A stretch of DNA of 64,000 bases from assembly GCF_900110895.1 (NCBI RefSeq), contig NZ_FOIQ01000001.1, positions 496,001 through 560,000 of the forward strand, read 5' to 3'. The notes beneath the pieces were generated by a model that did no database searches, was not told the origin of the DNA, and worked only from the letters and a program-made list of their open reading frames with translations. Positions 24,751-34,160 of this stretch are shown here, piece after piece. Position 1 is the stretch's first letter. Each line of letters begins with the position of its first letter. This DNA is from Prevotella aff. ruminicola Tc2-24 (GTDB lineage Bacteria > Bacteroidota > Bacteroidia > Bacteroidales > Bacteroidaceae). Position numbers and translations under genes: made by a program.

Positions 24751-25941
24751 ATGGAAGCTTTCTTCAGGACGCATAGATACCTTGTCGAGCATGTCAACGC
24801 TCCAGTACGTCGCACCCTTATGGACGAGATCGACTGGAGCGACCGTATGATCGGCATCAAAGGTACACGCGGCATCGGAAAGACCACCTTCCTCCTCCAA
24901 TACGCTAAAGAGCATTTTGATATACTCGACAAGCAATGTCTGTATATCAACATGAACAACTTCTACTTCCAGGGACAGGGCATTGCCGACTTTGCCGGCA
25001 AATTCTACAAGCATGGTGGACGAGTGCTGCTCATCGACCAGGTGTTCAAACAGCCCGACTGGAGTTCCGAGCTCCGCAAATGCTACGACCTCTATCCGAA
25101 CCTGAAGATTGTGTTTACAGGCAGCAGTGTGATGCGCCTGAAAGACGAGAACCCGGAACTCAATGGTATTGTCAAGAGCTATAACCTGCGCGGTTTTTCC
25201 TTCCGCGAATTCGTCAACCTGCTCACAGGCAACAGTTTCCGCCCCTACACACTGGAAGAGATCCTGAAAGACCATGAGCGCATCATCAAGCAGATATTGC
25301 CGAAGGTGTCGCCCAACCGCTATTTCCAGGATTACATCCATCATGGATTCTATCCCTTCTTCCAGGAGCATCGCAACTACTCGGAGAACCTGCTGAAGAC
25401 GATGAACATGATGACCGAGGTGGATATCCTGCTGATCAAGCAGATCGAGCTCAAATACCTCACGAAGATCAAGAAACTCTTCTACCAGATTGCTGAAGAG
25501 GGACCGGCCAAGGCTCCGAACGTCAGTAAGCTGGCACAAGACATAGAGACCAGTCGTGCCACCGTGATGAACTACATCAAGTACCTCACCGACGCACGTC
25601 TGCTCAACCTCATCTATCCTGTCGGACAGGACTTCCCGAAGAAACCTGCCAAGATCATGCTTCACAACTCCAACCTGATGTACGCGATCTATCCGATCCA
25701 AGTAGACCGACAGGAAGCCATGGAGACCTTCTTTGTTAACTCACTATGGAAGGATCACAAGGTAAACACAGGCGGGCGCGACTGTAACTACCTGGTAGAT
25801 GAGAAGCTCAAGTTCCGCATTGTCGACGCGAAGTCGCCCGGAAAGATCAGGTTCTCCCCCGATACCATCTATGCCCGTTACAATACGGAGATCGGCAAGG
25901 ACAACCAGATTCCGCTATGGCTTCTGGGATTCCTCTACTAG
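24751..25941 (+). CDS. AAA-family ATPase with degenerate DUF4143-like C-terminus
   Basis: This 396-residue protein has a P-loop GTRGIGKTT (residues 38-46), a Walker B-like strand RVLLIDQV in which Gln97 replaces the usual acidic residue after Asp96, and the sensor strand KIVFTGSSVMRL. A winged-helix part (VSKLAQDIETSRATVMNYIK) is followed by the DUF4143-like end, in which only CNYLVDEKLKFRIVDAKS hints at the nuclease-like core. Such ATPases are common in Bacteroidota and sometimes lie with toxin-antitoxin genes, but their role is unknown. It stands alone here. Confidence 0.85.
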   Translation: MEAFFRTHRYLVEHVNAPVRRTLMDEIDWSDRMIGIKGTRGIGKTTFLLQYAKEHFDILDKQCLYINMNNFYFQGQGIADFAGKFYKHGGRVLLIDQVFKQPDWSSELRKCYDLYPNLKIVFTGSSVMRLKDENPELNGIVKSYNLRGFSFREFVNLLTGNSFRPYTLEEILKDHERIIKQILPKVSPNRYFQDYIHHGFYPFFQEHRNYSENLLKTMNMMTEVDILLIKQIELKYLTKIKKLFYQIAEEGPAKAPNVSKLAQDIETSRATVMNYIKYLTDARLLNLIYPVGQDFPKKPAKIMLHNSNLMYAIYPIQVDRQEAMETFFVNSLWKDHKVNTGGRDCNYLVDEKLKFRIVDAKSPGKIRFSPDTIYARYNTEIGKDNQIPLWLLGFLY

Positions 25942-26024
25942 CAGAGGACAAGAGAAAGACAGTTAGTAATAATTAGGTAATTAAACAAATACAAAAGTAG
26001 TTTTTATATTTATATTTATCAAAA

Positions 26025-29000
26025 ATGGCTAAAGAAAAGAAATTTATCACCTGTGATGGTAATGAGGCTGCAGCTCACGTGAGCTATATGTTCTCTGAGG
26101 TAGCAGCTATCTACCCCATCACACCGTCATCACCGATGGCGGAGCACGTTGACGAGTGGGCTGCCCGCGGTCGTAAGAACCTCTGGGGGCAGAACGTATC
26201 AGTTCAGGAAATGCAGTCGGAGGCCGGTGCCGCTGGTGCCGTTCACGGTTCACTGCAGGCTGGTGCGCTGACCACTACGTTCACAGCTTCTCAGGGTCTG
26301 CTCCTGATGATTCCTAACATGTACAAGATTGCAGGTGAGCTGATCCCTTGCGTATTCGACGTATCTGCCCGTACGCTTGCTTCTCACTCTCTGTGTATCT
26401 TTGGCGACCATCAGGATGTGATGGCTTGCCGTCAGACAGGCTTCGCCATGTTCTGCTCTGGCTCTGTACAGGAGGTGATGGACCTGACAGCCGTTCCCCA
26501 TCTGGCAACACTTGAGACCTGCGTGCCTTTCGTTAACTTCTTCGATGGTTTCCGCACCTCTCACGAATATCACAAGATCGAGATGATGGACCAGGAGGAT
26601 ATCCGTCCTCTCGTTAAGGAAGAGTACATCAAGCGTTTCCGCGATCGTGCTATGAGCCCTGAGCGTCCTATCACCCGCGGTACCGCTGAGAACCCCGAGA
26701 CATTCTTCACACACCGTGAGGCAAGCAATCCTTACTACGATGCAGTGCCCGAGGTTGTAGAGAAGTATCTCGGCGAGATCTCTAAGATCACTGGCCGTGA
26801 GTATCACCTCTTCTCATATTACGGTGCCGAGGATGCTGACCGCATGATCATCCTGATGGGTTCGGCTACCGATGCTGCCCGTGAGGCTATCGACTATCTG
26901 AACGCTAATGGTCAGAAAGTTGGTATGATCAGCGTACACCTCTATCGTCCGTTCTCTGTGAAGCACCTGCTGGCTGCTGTTCCCAAGACGGTCAAGAAGA
27001 TCGCTGTCCTCGACCGTACAAAGGAGCCCGGTGCCAACGGTGAGCCTCTGTACCTCGACGTGAAGGATGCCTTCTTCGATGTGAAGGATCGTCCTGTTAT
27101 CGTTGGTGGTCGCTACGGTCTTGGTAGCCGCGACACCACACCTGCTCAGATCATCAGCGTGTTCAACAACCTCGCTATGCCAGAGCCCAAGAACCACTTC
27201 ACGATTGGTATCGTAGACGACGTGACCTTCACTTCTCTGCCTGAGGTTGAGGAAATCGCCCTCGGCGGTGCCGGCATGTTCCAGGCTAAGTTCTACGGTC
27301 TGGGTGCCGATGGTACTGTAGGTGCCAACAAGAACTCTGTGAAGATCATTGGCGACAACACTGACAAGTACTGTCAGGCTTACTTCTCATACGACTCTAA
27401 GAAGTCAGGAGGTTTCACCTGCTCTCACCTGCGTTTCGGTGATACACCTATCCGCTCTACCTATCTGGTGACCACACCTAACTTCGTGGCTTGCCACGTA
27501 CAGGCTTACCTGCACATGTACGACGTGACCCGCGGTCTGCAGAAGAACGGTCAGTTCCTGCTGAACACCATCTTCGATGCCGACGAGCTCGAGAAGTTCA
27601 TGCCTAACAAGGTCAAGCGTTACTTCGCACAGAACAACATCACCGTATATACCATCAATGCTACCAAGATTGCACAGGAGATCGGTCTGGGCAACCGCAC
27701 CAATACGATCCTTCAGTCGGCCTTCTTCCGTATCACCGGCGTGATCCCCGTAGAGCTCGCTGTTGAGAAGATGAAGGCAGCTGCCCTGAAGTCTTACGGT
27801 GCTAAGGGTCAGGACGTGGTTGACAAGAACTACGCCGCTATCGACCGCGGTGGTGAGTACCAGCAGCTCACAGTGAAGCCCGAGTGGGCTAATCTGCCTG
27901 ATGATGCAGAGAAGCAGGACGATGCTCCCGCATTCGTTAAGGAGCTGGTTCGTCCTATCAACGCTCAGGCCGGTGACCTGCTGAAGGTTTCTGACTTCGT
28001 GAAGCACAACACCGTTGACGGTTCTTGGGAGGTTGGTACAGCCGCTTACGAGAAGCGTGGTGTTGAGGCCTTCGTTCCTGTTTGGAACAAGGACAACTGT
28101 ATCCAGTGTAACCAGTGTGCATATATCTGTCCTCACGCAGCTATCCGTCCGTTCGTTCTCGACGAGAACGAGATCAAGGGCTTCGCTGCTGCCGACGATA
28201 CCATCGAGATGAAGGCTCCCGCAGCCATGAAGGGCATGCGCTTCCGCATCGAGACCTCAGTACTCGACTGTCTGGGTTGCGGTAACTGTGCCGACATCTG
28301 CCCGGGCAACCCGAAGACCGGTAAGGCCCTCACCATGGCTCCGTTCAACCCCGATGCAGCCGATATGGTTCAGGAGGCTAAGAACTGGGAGTACCTGGTG
28401 AAGAACGTGAAGAGCAAGCAGGATCTTGTCGACATCAAGAGCAACGTGAAGAACTCACAGTTCGCACAGCCTCTGTTCGAGTTCTCTGGCGCCTGCTCTG
28501 GTTGCGGTGAGACTCCTTATGTGAAGCTTATCTCACAGCTCTTCGGTGATCGTCAGATGATTGCCAACGCTACTGGTTGTTCTTCAATCTATTCAGCTTC
28601 TATTCCTTCTACACCTTACACCAAAAACGAGAAGGGTCAGGGTCCTGTCTTCAACAACTCACTGTTCGAGGACTTCTGCGAGTTCGGTCTCGGTATGGCT
28701 CTGGGTAACAAGAAGATGAAGGAGCGCGTGGCTAAGCTGCTCACTGAGGCCTCTGAGGGTGCTCCCGCTGAGTTCAAGGCTCTCGCCGACGAGTGGATCG
28801 CCAACAAGGAGGATGCCGACAAGACGAAGGAGATTGCTCCGAAGTTGAAGGAAGCCATCGCTGCTGGCGCCGCTGCCGGTTGCGAGAAGTGCAAGGAGCT
28901 TCAGACACTCGACCACTACCTGGTGAAGCGTTCACAGTGGATCATCGGTGGTGACGGTGCTTCTTACGATATCGGTTACGGTGGTCTCGACCATGTGATC

Positions 29001-29597
29001 GCTTCTGGCGAAGATGTGAATATCCTCGTGCTCGATACTGAGGTTTACTCTAACACTGGTGGTCAGGCTTCTAAGGCTACGCCTCTCGGTGCTATCGCTC
29101 AGTTCGCTGCTCAGGGTAAGCGTATCCGCAAGAAGGATCTCGGTATGATCGCTACGACCTACGGTTATGTATACGTTGCTCAGATTGCTATGGGCGCCGA
29201 TCACGCACAGACCCTCAAGGCTATTCGTGAGGCTGAGGCTTGGCACGGACCTTCAATCATCATCGCCTACGCTCCATGTATCAACCACGGTCTGAAGGCC
29301 AAGGGCGGTATGGGTAAGAGCCAGGCTGAGGAGAAGAAGGCTGTGGAGTGCGGTTACTGGCACCTGTGGCGCTTCAACCCCGCCCTCGCAGAGGAAGGCA
29401 AGAATCCGTTCTCACTCGACTCTAAGGAGCCGAACTGGGAGAACTTCCATGACTTCCTGCTCGGTGAGGTTCGTTACCTCTCTGTCAAGAAGGCTTATCC
29501 TAACGAGGCAGAGGAGCTCTTCGCTGAGGCTCAGCGTATGGCACAGCTCCGTTACAAGACCTACATCCGTAAGTCTCAGGAGAACTGGGCAGAGTAA
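26025..29597 (+). CDS. nifJ: Pyruvate:ferredoxin (flavodoxin) oxidoreductase
   Basis: This 1190-residue single-chain enzyme oxidises pyruvate to acetyl-CoA and CO2 and reduces ferredoxin or flavodoxin. The N-terminal pyruvate-binding domain includes YPITPSSPMAEHVDEW. Two ferredoxin-type clusters are bound at C692-x2-C695-x2-C698-x3-C702 and C749-x2-C752-x2-C755-x3-C759. The thiamine diphosphate domain carries FSGACSGCGETPYVKL and GGDGASYDIGYGGLDH. Codon use looks like that of a highly expressed gene, as expected for a fermentative anaerobe. Its promoter in the AT-rich gap 25942-26024 does not match TAnnTTTG well. A long terminator follows. Confidence 0.98.
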   Translation: MAKEKKFITCDGNEAAAHVSYMFSEVAAIYPITPSSPMAEHVDEWAARGRKNLWGQNVSVQEMQSEAGAAGAVHGSLQAGALTTTFTASQGLLLMIPNMYKIAGELIPCVFDVSARTLASHSLCIFGDHQDVMACRQTGFAMFCSGSVQEVMDLTAVPHLATLETCVPFVNFFDGFRTSHEYHKIEMMDQEDIRPLVKEEYIKRFRDRAMSPERPITRGTAENPETFFTHREASNPYYDAVPEVVEKYLGEISKITGREYHLFSYYGAEDADRMIILMGSATDAAREAIDYLNANGQKVGMISVHLYRPFSVKHLLAAVPKTVKKIAVLDRTKEPGANGEPLYLDVKDAFFDVKDRPVIVGGRYGLGSRDTTPAQIISVFNNLAMPEPKNHFTIGIVDDVTFTSLPEVEEIALGGAGMFQAKFYGLGADGTVGANKNSVKIIGDNTDKYCQAYFSYDSKKSGGFTCSHLRFGDTPIRSTYLVTTPNFVACHVQAYLHMYDVTRGLQKNGQFLLNTIFDADELEKFMPNKVKRYFAQNNITVYTINATKIAQEIGLGNRTNTILQSAFFRITGVIPVELAVEKMKAAALKSYGAKGQDVVDKNYAAIDRGGEYQQLTVKPEWANLPDDAEKQDDAPAFVKELVRPINAQAGDLLKVSDFVKHNTVDGSWEVGTAAYEKRGVEAFVPVWNKDNCIQCNQCAYICPHAAIRPFVLDENEIKGFAAADDTIEMKAPAAMKGMRFRIETSVLDCLGCGNCADICPGNPKTGKALTMAPFNPDAADMVQEAKNWEYLVKNVKSKQDLVDIKSNVKNSQFAQPLFEFSGACSGCGETPYVKLISQLFGDRQMIANATGCSSIYSASIPSTPYTKNEKGQGPVFNNSLFEDFCEFGLGMALGNKKMKERVAKLLTEASEGAPAEFKALADEWIANKEDADKTKEIAPKLKEAIAAGAAAGCEKCKELQTLDHYLVKRSQWIIGGDGASYDIGYGGLDHVIASGEDVNILVLDTEVYSNTGGQASKATPLGAIAQFAAQGKRIRKKDLGMIATTYGYVYVAQIAMGADHAQTLKAIREAEAWHGPSIIIAYAPCINHGLKAKGGMGKSQAEEKKAVECGYWHLWRFNPALAEEGKNPFSLDSKEPNWENFHDFLLGEVRYLSVKKAYPNEAEELFAEAQRMAQLRYKTYIRKSQENWAE

Positions 29598-29616
29598 TAC
29601 CCTATCTGACTATATT

Positions 29617-29652
29617 AAAGAGGTGAAACTGCAAAGTTTCGCCTCTTTTTTT
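29617..29652 (+). terminator. Terminator after nifJ
   Basis: A 14-bp stem with one G-T pair (29617-29630 with 29635-29648) has a GCAA tetraloop and continues into T residues. Confidence 0.92.
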
Positions 29653-29684
29653 ATCATTGCTTCTTTTATATCAAAAATTTGTTG

Positions 29685-29692
29685 TACCTTTA
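29685..29692 (+). promoter_or_regulatory. Possible promoter -7 box for the xylanase gene
   Basis: TACCTTTA departs from TAnnTTTG only in the last base and is preceded by TTG. It lies 53 bases before the ATG. Confidence 0.4.
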
Positions 29693-29745
29693 CAACCTAA
29701 ATATAACAAATAACCAATCAACTAATAATCTACATTTACATCACA

Positions 29746-31599
29746 ATGAAGAAAGTATTAATGTGTATGCTTGCTGCCAGTCTTTTAACTCCGACTATGG
29801 CACAAGAGAAATTTGAGACGGGCAAACCTAACGATGACAACTACAGGTACCTGGATGAGTATCATGCTCTCAAGGATTACATTGACTACTCAAAGTACCC
29901 TAATTTCAAACTGGGTATTGGTACGACCGTCAACGACTACCTTAACAATCCTCTGGTCAAGGACTTGACCAACAAGAACTTCACAGAGACCGTCGCCGGC
30001 AATGCCATGAAGATGTCGAGTTGCGTGGATGGTAATGGCAACATGAATTTCACCACCGTGAAGCAGTACGTTGAAGCAGCCACCGAGGCTGGACTCAACG
30101 TCTATGGCCACACCCTCGCCTGGCACTCACAGCAGCCCAACGCTTGGCTGCGTAAGCTCATTGCCGACAAGCCAGACCCCAATTCGGAAGTGACCTACAC
30201 CGAGATCGTCAGCAAGGATTTCCTCACCAACAAAACCGTCGGCTGGAAAGCAGAAGAATCGGTTTACAACTACACGATTAAGTTTGACACGAACGGTCTG
30301 GTTATTCATACGACAAAAATGTGTGATAACTCATGGGATGTGCAATTCCAGGCCGTGACGGATATCATGCTCAAAACTGGTGATACCTACAAGATGACCA
30401 TAACTCTGAAAGGCTCGGATGCAGGTAAACTCCATAGCAAACTGGGAGACTTCACATACACGCCGGAAACTGCTATTGATATACCATTCACCAAAGAATG
30501 GCAGGATGTAGTTATCGATTACACACCAGTGATGGATAACAACTTCCTCTTGCTGCAGTGCGGCGACTTCGTGGGCGACATCTATATCAAGAGCATCAAG
30601 TTTGAGGGCTATCAGGCTCATACTATTCCCCAGACCGCACAGGAGCGTCACGACACCCTCGTCTATGCGATGGACCTTTGGATCAAGGGCATGATGGAAG
30701 CCTGCGATGGTAAGGTGAAGGCATGGGATCTCGTCAACGAGGCTCTCTCCGGCGAAGGAAATGACGGCGAAGGCAACTATGAACTGCAACACTCATCGGG
30801 CTATAAGAGTGGCACATGGGATGTTGGTGGCGACGCTTTCTATTGGCAGGATCATCTGGGCGATCTCGACTACATCCGTCAGGCTTGTCGCCTCGCCCGC
30901 AAATATGGTCCTGAGGATCTGACACTCTTCATCAACGACTACAACCTGGAGTCAGACTGGGATGACAACCAGAAAGTGAAGAGCCTCGTCAACTGGATCA
31001 AGAAATGGGAAGCCGACGGTGTGACAAAGATCGACGGCATCGGCACCCAGATGCATATCAGCTGCTATGAAGATGCCAATCTTCAGGAGAATGCGAAAAA
31101 ACATATCACTAAGATGTTTGAGATCATCGCCGCAAGCGGAAAGCTCTGTCGCATCAGCGAGATGGACATGGGCTATGTCCGCGGTTCAAACAAATGGGGA
31201 GGATCTGTCAAGACCGATCAGCTGACCGAAGACGAGCACAAGAAGATGGCCGATCTCTATGAGTGGATCTTCAAGGAGTACTTCCGCCTCATACCTGCAG
31301 CCCAGCAGTGGGGTATCTGTCAGTGGTGCCCCACCGATGCACCTGCCAACAGCGGCTGGCGTGGTGGCGAGCCTGTAGGTATCTGGGATCTCAACTATAA
31401 TCGTAAGCATGTCTATGCCGGTTTCGTACGCGGACTTGCAGGAGGTGAGCCTACCGGCATCAACAGGATCAAGGCCGACAAGACGATCGACACGTCGAAA
31501 GGCATCTACAACCTGAGTGGTGTCCGCATGCAGGCTACGTCACTCGACGAACTCCCTGCCGGTCTTTACATCGTAGACGGCAAGAAGGTGGTCAGATAG
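29746..31599 (+). CDS. GH10 endo-1,4-beta-xylanase with inserted carbohydrate-binding module
   Basis: This 617-residue protein has a signal peptide (MKKVLMCMLAASLLTPTMAQ). The GH10 barrel opens with FKLGIGTTVNDYL and YGHTLAWHSQQPNAW. It is then interrupted by about 150 residues (about 148-295) with the beta-rich look of a family 4/9/22-type xylan-binding module, and resumes at ERHDTLVYAMDLWIKG. Glu332 in WDLVNEAL is the acid/base and Glu472 in RISEMDMG the nucleophile. Such an insertion is known from xylanases of rumen Prevotella and gut Bacteroides. The last 50 residues (GIYNLSGVRM, LPAGLYIVDGKKVVR) look like a type A sorting tail of the type IX secretion system. It is flanked by its own terminator and no transport genes. 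Confidence 0.93.
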   Translation: MKKVLMCMLAASLLTPTMAQEKFETGKPNDDNYRYLDEYHALKDYIDYSKYPNFKLGIGTTVNDYLNNPLVKDLTNKNFTETVAGNAMKMSSCVDGNGNMNFTTVKQYVEAATEAGLNVYGHTLAWHSQQPNAWLRKLIADKPDPNSEVTYTEIVSKDFLTNKTVGWKAEESVYNYTIKFDTNGLVIHTTKMCDNSWDVQFQAVTDIMLKTGDTYKMTITLKGSDAGKLHSKLGDFTYTPETAIDIPFTKEWQDVVIDYTPVMDNNFLLLQCGDFVGDIYIKSIKFEGYQAHTIPQTAQERHDTLVYAMDLWIKGMMEACDGKVKAWDLVNEALSGEGNDGEGNYELQHSSGYKSGTWDVGGDAFYWQDHLGDLDYIRQACRLARKYGPEDLTLFINDYNLESDWDDNQKVKSLVNWIKKWEADGVTKIDGIGTQMHISCYEDANLQENAKKHITKMFEIIAASGKLCRISEMDMGYVRGSNKWGGSVKTDQLTEDEHKKMADLYEWIFKEYFRLIPAAQQWGICQWCPTDAPANSGWRGGEPVGIWDLNYNRKHVYAGFVRGLAGGEPTGINRIKADKTIDTSKGIYNLSGVRMQATSLDELPAGLYIVDGKKVVR

Positions 31600-31623
31600 T
31601 TCATTCGGATTCTACCATATCAT

Positions 31624-31654
31624 AAGAGGTGAGACCACACGGTTTCACCTCTTT
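31624..31654 (+). terminator. Terminator after the xylanase gene
   Basis: A 13-bp stem with one G-T pair (31624-31636 with 31641-31653) has loop ACAC and runs into TTTAT. Confidence 0.88.
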
Positions 31655-31701
31655 TATAATATGTCACCATGGAGACCAGACACAGCCGAACAGGAAAGGC
31701 A

Positions 31702-31740
31702 TAAAAGAAGAGAGGTATCTGAAGGACTCAGATACCTCTC
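31702..31740 (-). terminator. Terminator of the OmpH-like gene
   Basis: The perfect 13-bp stem (31710-31722 with 31728-31740) is followed on the minus strand by TTCTTTTA. It faces the xylanase terminator; together they fill the 162-base gap 31600-31761. Confidence 0.85.
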
Positions 31741-31761
31741 ATAAATGTTAGCCCAAAAAAC

Positions 31762-32382
31762 TTACTTTTTATCCTCAGTCTTTTTCGTGTCAGCAGCGGC
31801 CGACTTTGCGGCTGGCTTATAGCGCTTATTCAGACCATTGATGACATCCATGGTAATATCGTATCTCTTCTCGGCAAGAAGAATATTATCACCAGCCTTC
31901 GAAAGGATCAGGTCATACTTCTTGTCCTTGTTATATGCTTTAAGGAAGTTCTGCAGAGAATCGCGGAGTGCCTCATTGAACTTAGCGGTCTCATTAGCGA
32001 GTTCGTTCTCCAGACGAGCCTGGAGTTCCTGAAGGTCGCGCTGCTGACGCTCAAGGGCTGCCTGAACGCTTGCGGCCTGCTCACGGCTCTGGAATCCGTT
32101 GTTATTCAACTTCTGCTGGAAGTTGTTCACAGCGGCCTGAAGGGCAGTACCCTTCTGGTTGAGTGTGTTACGGGCATTGTTCGACTTCTTCTGAAGAGTC
32201 ACGCTGTAGTCCTTGGCAAAGTCGTACTGTGTCATGAGAGAGTCAACCTCGACATAGGCGATTTTGAAACCAGAGGCAGACGCATCATCCGATGCCGGCT
32301 GCTCGTCCATCTTAGGACTTGCATTGTTGCACGAAGCCATCATGGCTGCGATGGCCAGTGTGCTAAGAATGTACTTTTTCAT
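31762..32382 (-). CDS. OmpH/Skp-like periplasmic chaperone, lipoprotein
   Basis: This 206-residue protein has a lipoprotein signal peptide (MKKYILSTLAIAAMMASCNN, Cys18). After a short acidic linker the OmpH core starts at FKIAYVEVDSLMTQYDFAK. A long helical hairpin rich in Gln, Asn and Ala follows (about residues 65-150), then YDLILSKAGDNILLAEKRYD. Skp-type proteins hold unfolded outer membrane proteins in the periplasm. The lipidated form is common in Bacteroidota and would be anchored to a membrane. It is probably co-transcribed with the small membrane protein 22 bp upstream. Confidence 0.9.
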   Translation of the reverse strand: MKKYILSTLAIAAMMASCNNASPKMDEQPASDDASASGFKIAYVEVDSLMTQYDFAKDYSVTLQKKSNNARNTLNQKGTALQAAVNNFQQKLNNNGFQSREQAASVQAALERQQRDLQELQARLENELANETAKFNEALRDSLQNFLKAYNKDKKYDLILSKAGDNILLAEKRYDITMDVINGLNKRYKPAAKSAAADTKKTEDKK

Positions 32383-32404
32383 TTGTTTATCTAATGTTTA
32401 ATGT

Positions 32405-32611
32405 TTATCGTTCATTAACGGCGAACCTGCTCTTCACACGCATCTCGCGGTCCTGATCCATCACGCAGTGGATTCCCCGTTCCTTCATTGCCTCGGAGTC
32501 ATGGATATGCTGAGAGGAGAAAGAACCGTTCTTCCTGAAAATCAGTTTAACGCATAAAAATGCCATTCCTATAGCAATTATTAACGTGCTGACAAGTAGT
32601 AATTCAATCAT
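32405..32611 (-). CDS. Small conserved membrane protein (68 aa)
   Basis: The 68-residue product has one N-terminal membrane helix (LLLVSTLIIAIGMAFLCVKL), a basic stretch, then KNGSFSSQHIHDSEAMKERG and IHCVMDQDREMR. The segment around MKERGIHC looks like a small family I have seen only in Bacteroidales; no function is known to me. It lies just upstream of the OmpH-like gene on the same strand, which suggests an envelope role. Confidence 0.7.
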   Translation of the reverse strand: MIELLLVSTLIIAIGMAFLCVKLIFRKNGSFSSQHIHDSEAMKERGIHCVMDQDREMRVKSRFAVNER

Positions 32612-32618
32612 TTTTTAG

Positions 32619-32626
32619 TAATTTTG
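32619..32626 (+). promoter_or_regulatory. Possible promoter -7 box for pepD
   Basis: TAATTTTG lies 73 bases before the pepD ATG. The -33 region is poor. Its predicted start site lies to the left of the opposing minus-strand promoter. Confidence 0.5.
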
Positions 32627-32652
32627 CGCTGCAAAACACGCCTTTTCGGGTG

Positions 32653-32660
32653 CAAAGATA
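32653..32660 (-). promoter_or_regulatory. Promoter -7 box for the small membrane protein/OmpH operon
   Basis: On the minus strand this reads TATCTTTG, about 42 bases before the ATG at 32611. No good -33 box is visible. Confidence 0.5.
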
Positions 32661-32699
32661 AGCAATTTATTAAGAAATCAGTAAAAAATATCATTAATA

Positions 32700-34160
32700 A
32701 TGAATAAAAACGATTTAAAACCCGCTAGCGTCTTCGCTGAATTTGCGAAGATTAACACTATTCCTCGTCCCTCGAAGCGTGAAGAGAAGATGATTGAGTA
32801 TCTGAAGAGCTGGGGTGAGCGTCATGGCCTTGACACGAAGGTCGACGAGACTGGTAACGTGATTATCCGCAAAGGTGCCACGCCTGGAATGGAGAACCGT
32901 AAGACGGTCATCCTGCAGAGTCATATGGATATGGTATGCGACAAACTCGTTGATGTGGAGTTCGATTTCGACAAGGATGCCATCAAGACATACGTTGACG
33001 GAGAATGGCTGACTGCTGAAGGTACGACGCTGGGCGCCGACGACGGTATCGGTTGTGCCATCGAACTGGCCATCCTGGCATCCGATGATATCGAGCACGG
33101 TCCTATCGAGTGTGTCTTCACCCGTGACGAGGAGACCGGTCTGACAGGAGCAGAGGGAATGAAAGCAGGGTTCATGACTGGCGATTACCTGATTAACCTC
33201 GATTCTGAAGATGAGGGCGAGATCTTCGTCAGCTGTGCTGGTGGACGGAACACGACGGCCCAGTTCACCTTCAAGCGGGAGGCTGCCCCCCAGGGAAGCT
33301 TCTTCTTGAAAGGCTCCATCAAAGGCCTTGTAGGCGGACACTCCGGTGATGATATCAACAAGAAACGCGCCAACGCCATTAAGATCCTTGCCCGTTTCGT
33401 ACAGCAGACCATGAAGCGCTATGAGGGCGTACAACTGGCACAGTTCCACAGCGGCAAACTCCACAACGCTATTCCTCGTGACGGTTATTTCGTGATAGCC
33501 GTACCCAACGATGTGAAAGAGAATGTACGTGCCGACTGGAATGTCTTTGCCGTTGATGTGCAGGACGAGTTCCATGTGACAGACCCGCAGATGGTGTGGT
33601 TCATGGAGAGCACAGAGGCAGAGCCTGTTATTGAACCTGCTGTCGCCAAGAAGTTCATCTGGGCTGTTCAGGCCGTCGACAACGGCATCTATGCCATCTG
33701 TCAGGATGAAGCACTGGGCGGTATGGTGGAGACATCGAGCAATCTGGCTAGCATCCACACCACAGAGACCACTATCGATATTCTGTCAAGTCAGCGAAGC
33801 AACGTGATGTCCAACCTCGACAATATGTGCGCTACTGTCGGAGCTGCTTTTGAGCTCGCAGGAGCCGAGGTGGTATCAGGCGACGGCTATCCGGCCTGGA
33901 AAATGAAGGCTGATTCTAAGTTGACCGAGATCGTGGTGGAGTCGTATAAGAAACTATTCAAGAAAGAGCCCGTAGTCCGCGGTATACACGCAGGTCTGGA
34001 GTGCGGTCTTTTCTCCGAGCGCTATCCCAACCTCGATATGGTCAGCTTCGGCCCTACCCTCCGATTTGTACATACACCCGACGAGCGTTTGCTCATCCCG
34101 ACCGTACAGATGGTATGGGATCATCTGCTCGACGTACTCCGAAACATCCCGCAGAAATGA
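32700..34160 (+). CDS. pepD: Aminoacyl-histidine dipeptidase (PepD, M20 family)
   Basis: This 486-residue cytoplasmic metallopeptidase splits dipeptides such as carnosine-like Xaa-His. Zinc and catalytic motifs are VILQSHMDMVCDK, TLGADDGIGCAIELAIL and FTRDEETGLTGA, and a lid domain follows around GLVGGHSGDDINKKRANA. Length agrees with the family. Its stop overlaps the start of the next small lipoprotein gene (ATGA), so the two are translationally coupled. Confidence 0.95.
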   Translation: MNKNDLKPASVFAEFAKINTIPRPSKREEKMIEYLKSWGERHGLDTKVDETGNVIIRKGATPGMENRKTVILQSHMDMVCDKLVDVEFDFDKDAIKTYVDGEWLTAEGTTLGADDGIGCAIELAILASDDIEHGPIECVFTRDEETGLTGAEGMKAGFMTGDYLINLDSEDEGEIFVSCAGGRNTTAQFTFKREAAPQGSFFLKGSIKGLVGGHSGDDINKKRANAIKILARFVQQTMKRYEGVQLAQFHSGKLHNAIPRDGYFVIAVPNDVKENVRADWNVFAVDVQDEFHVTDPQMVWFMESTEAEPVIEPAVAKKFIWAVQAVDNGIYAICQDEALGGMVETSSNLASIHTTETTIDILSSQRSNVMSNLDNMCATVGAAFELAGAEVVSGDGYPAWKMKADSKLTEIVVESYKKLFKKEPVVRGIHAGLECGLFSERYPNLDMVSFGPTLRFVHTPDERLLIPTVQMVWDHLLDVLRNIPQK

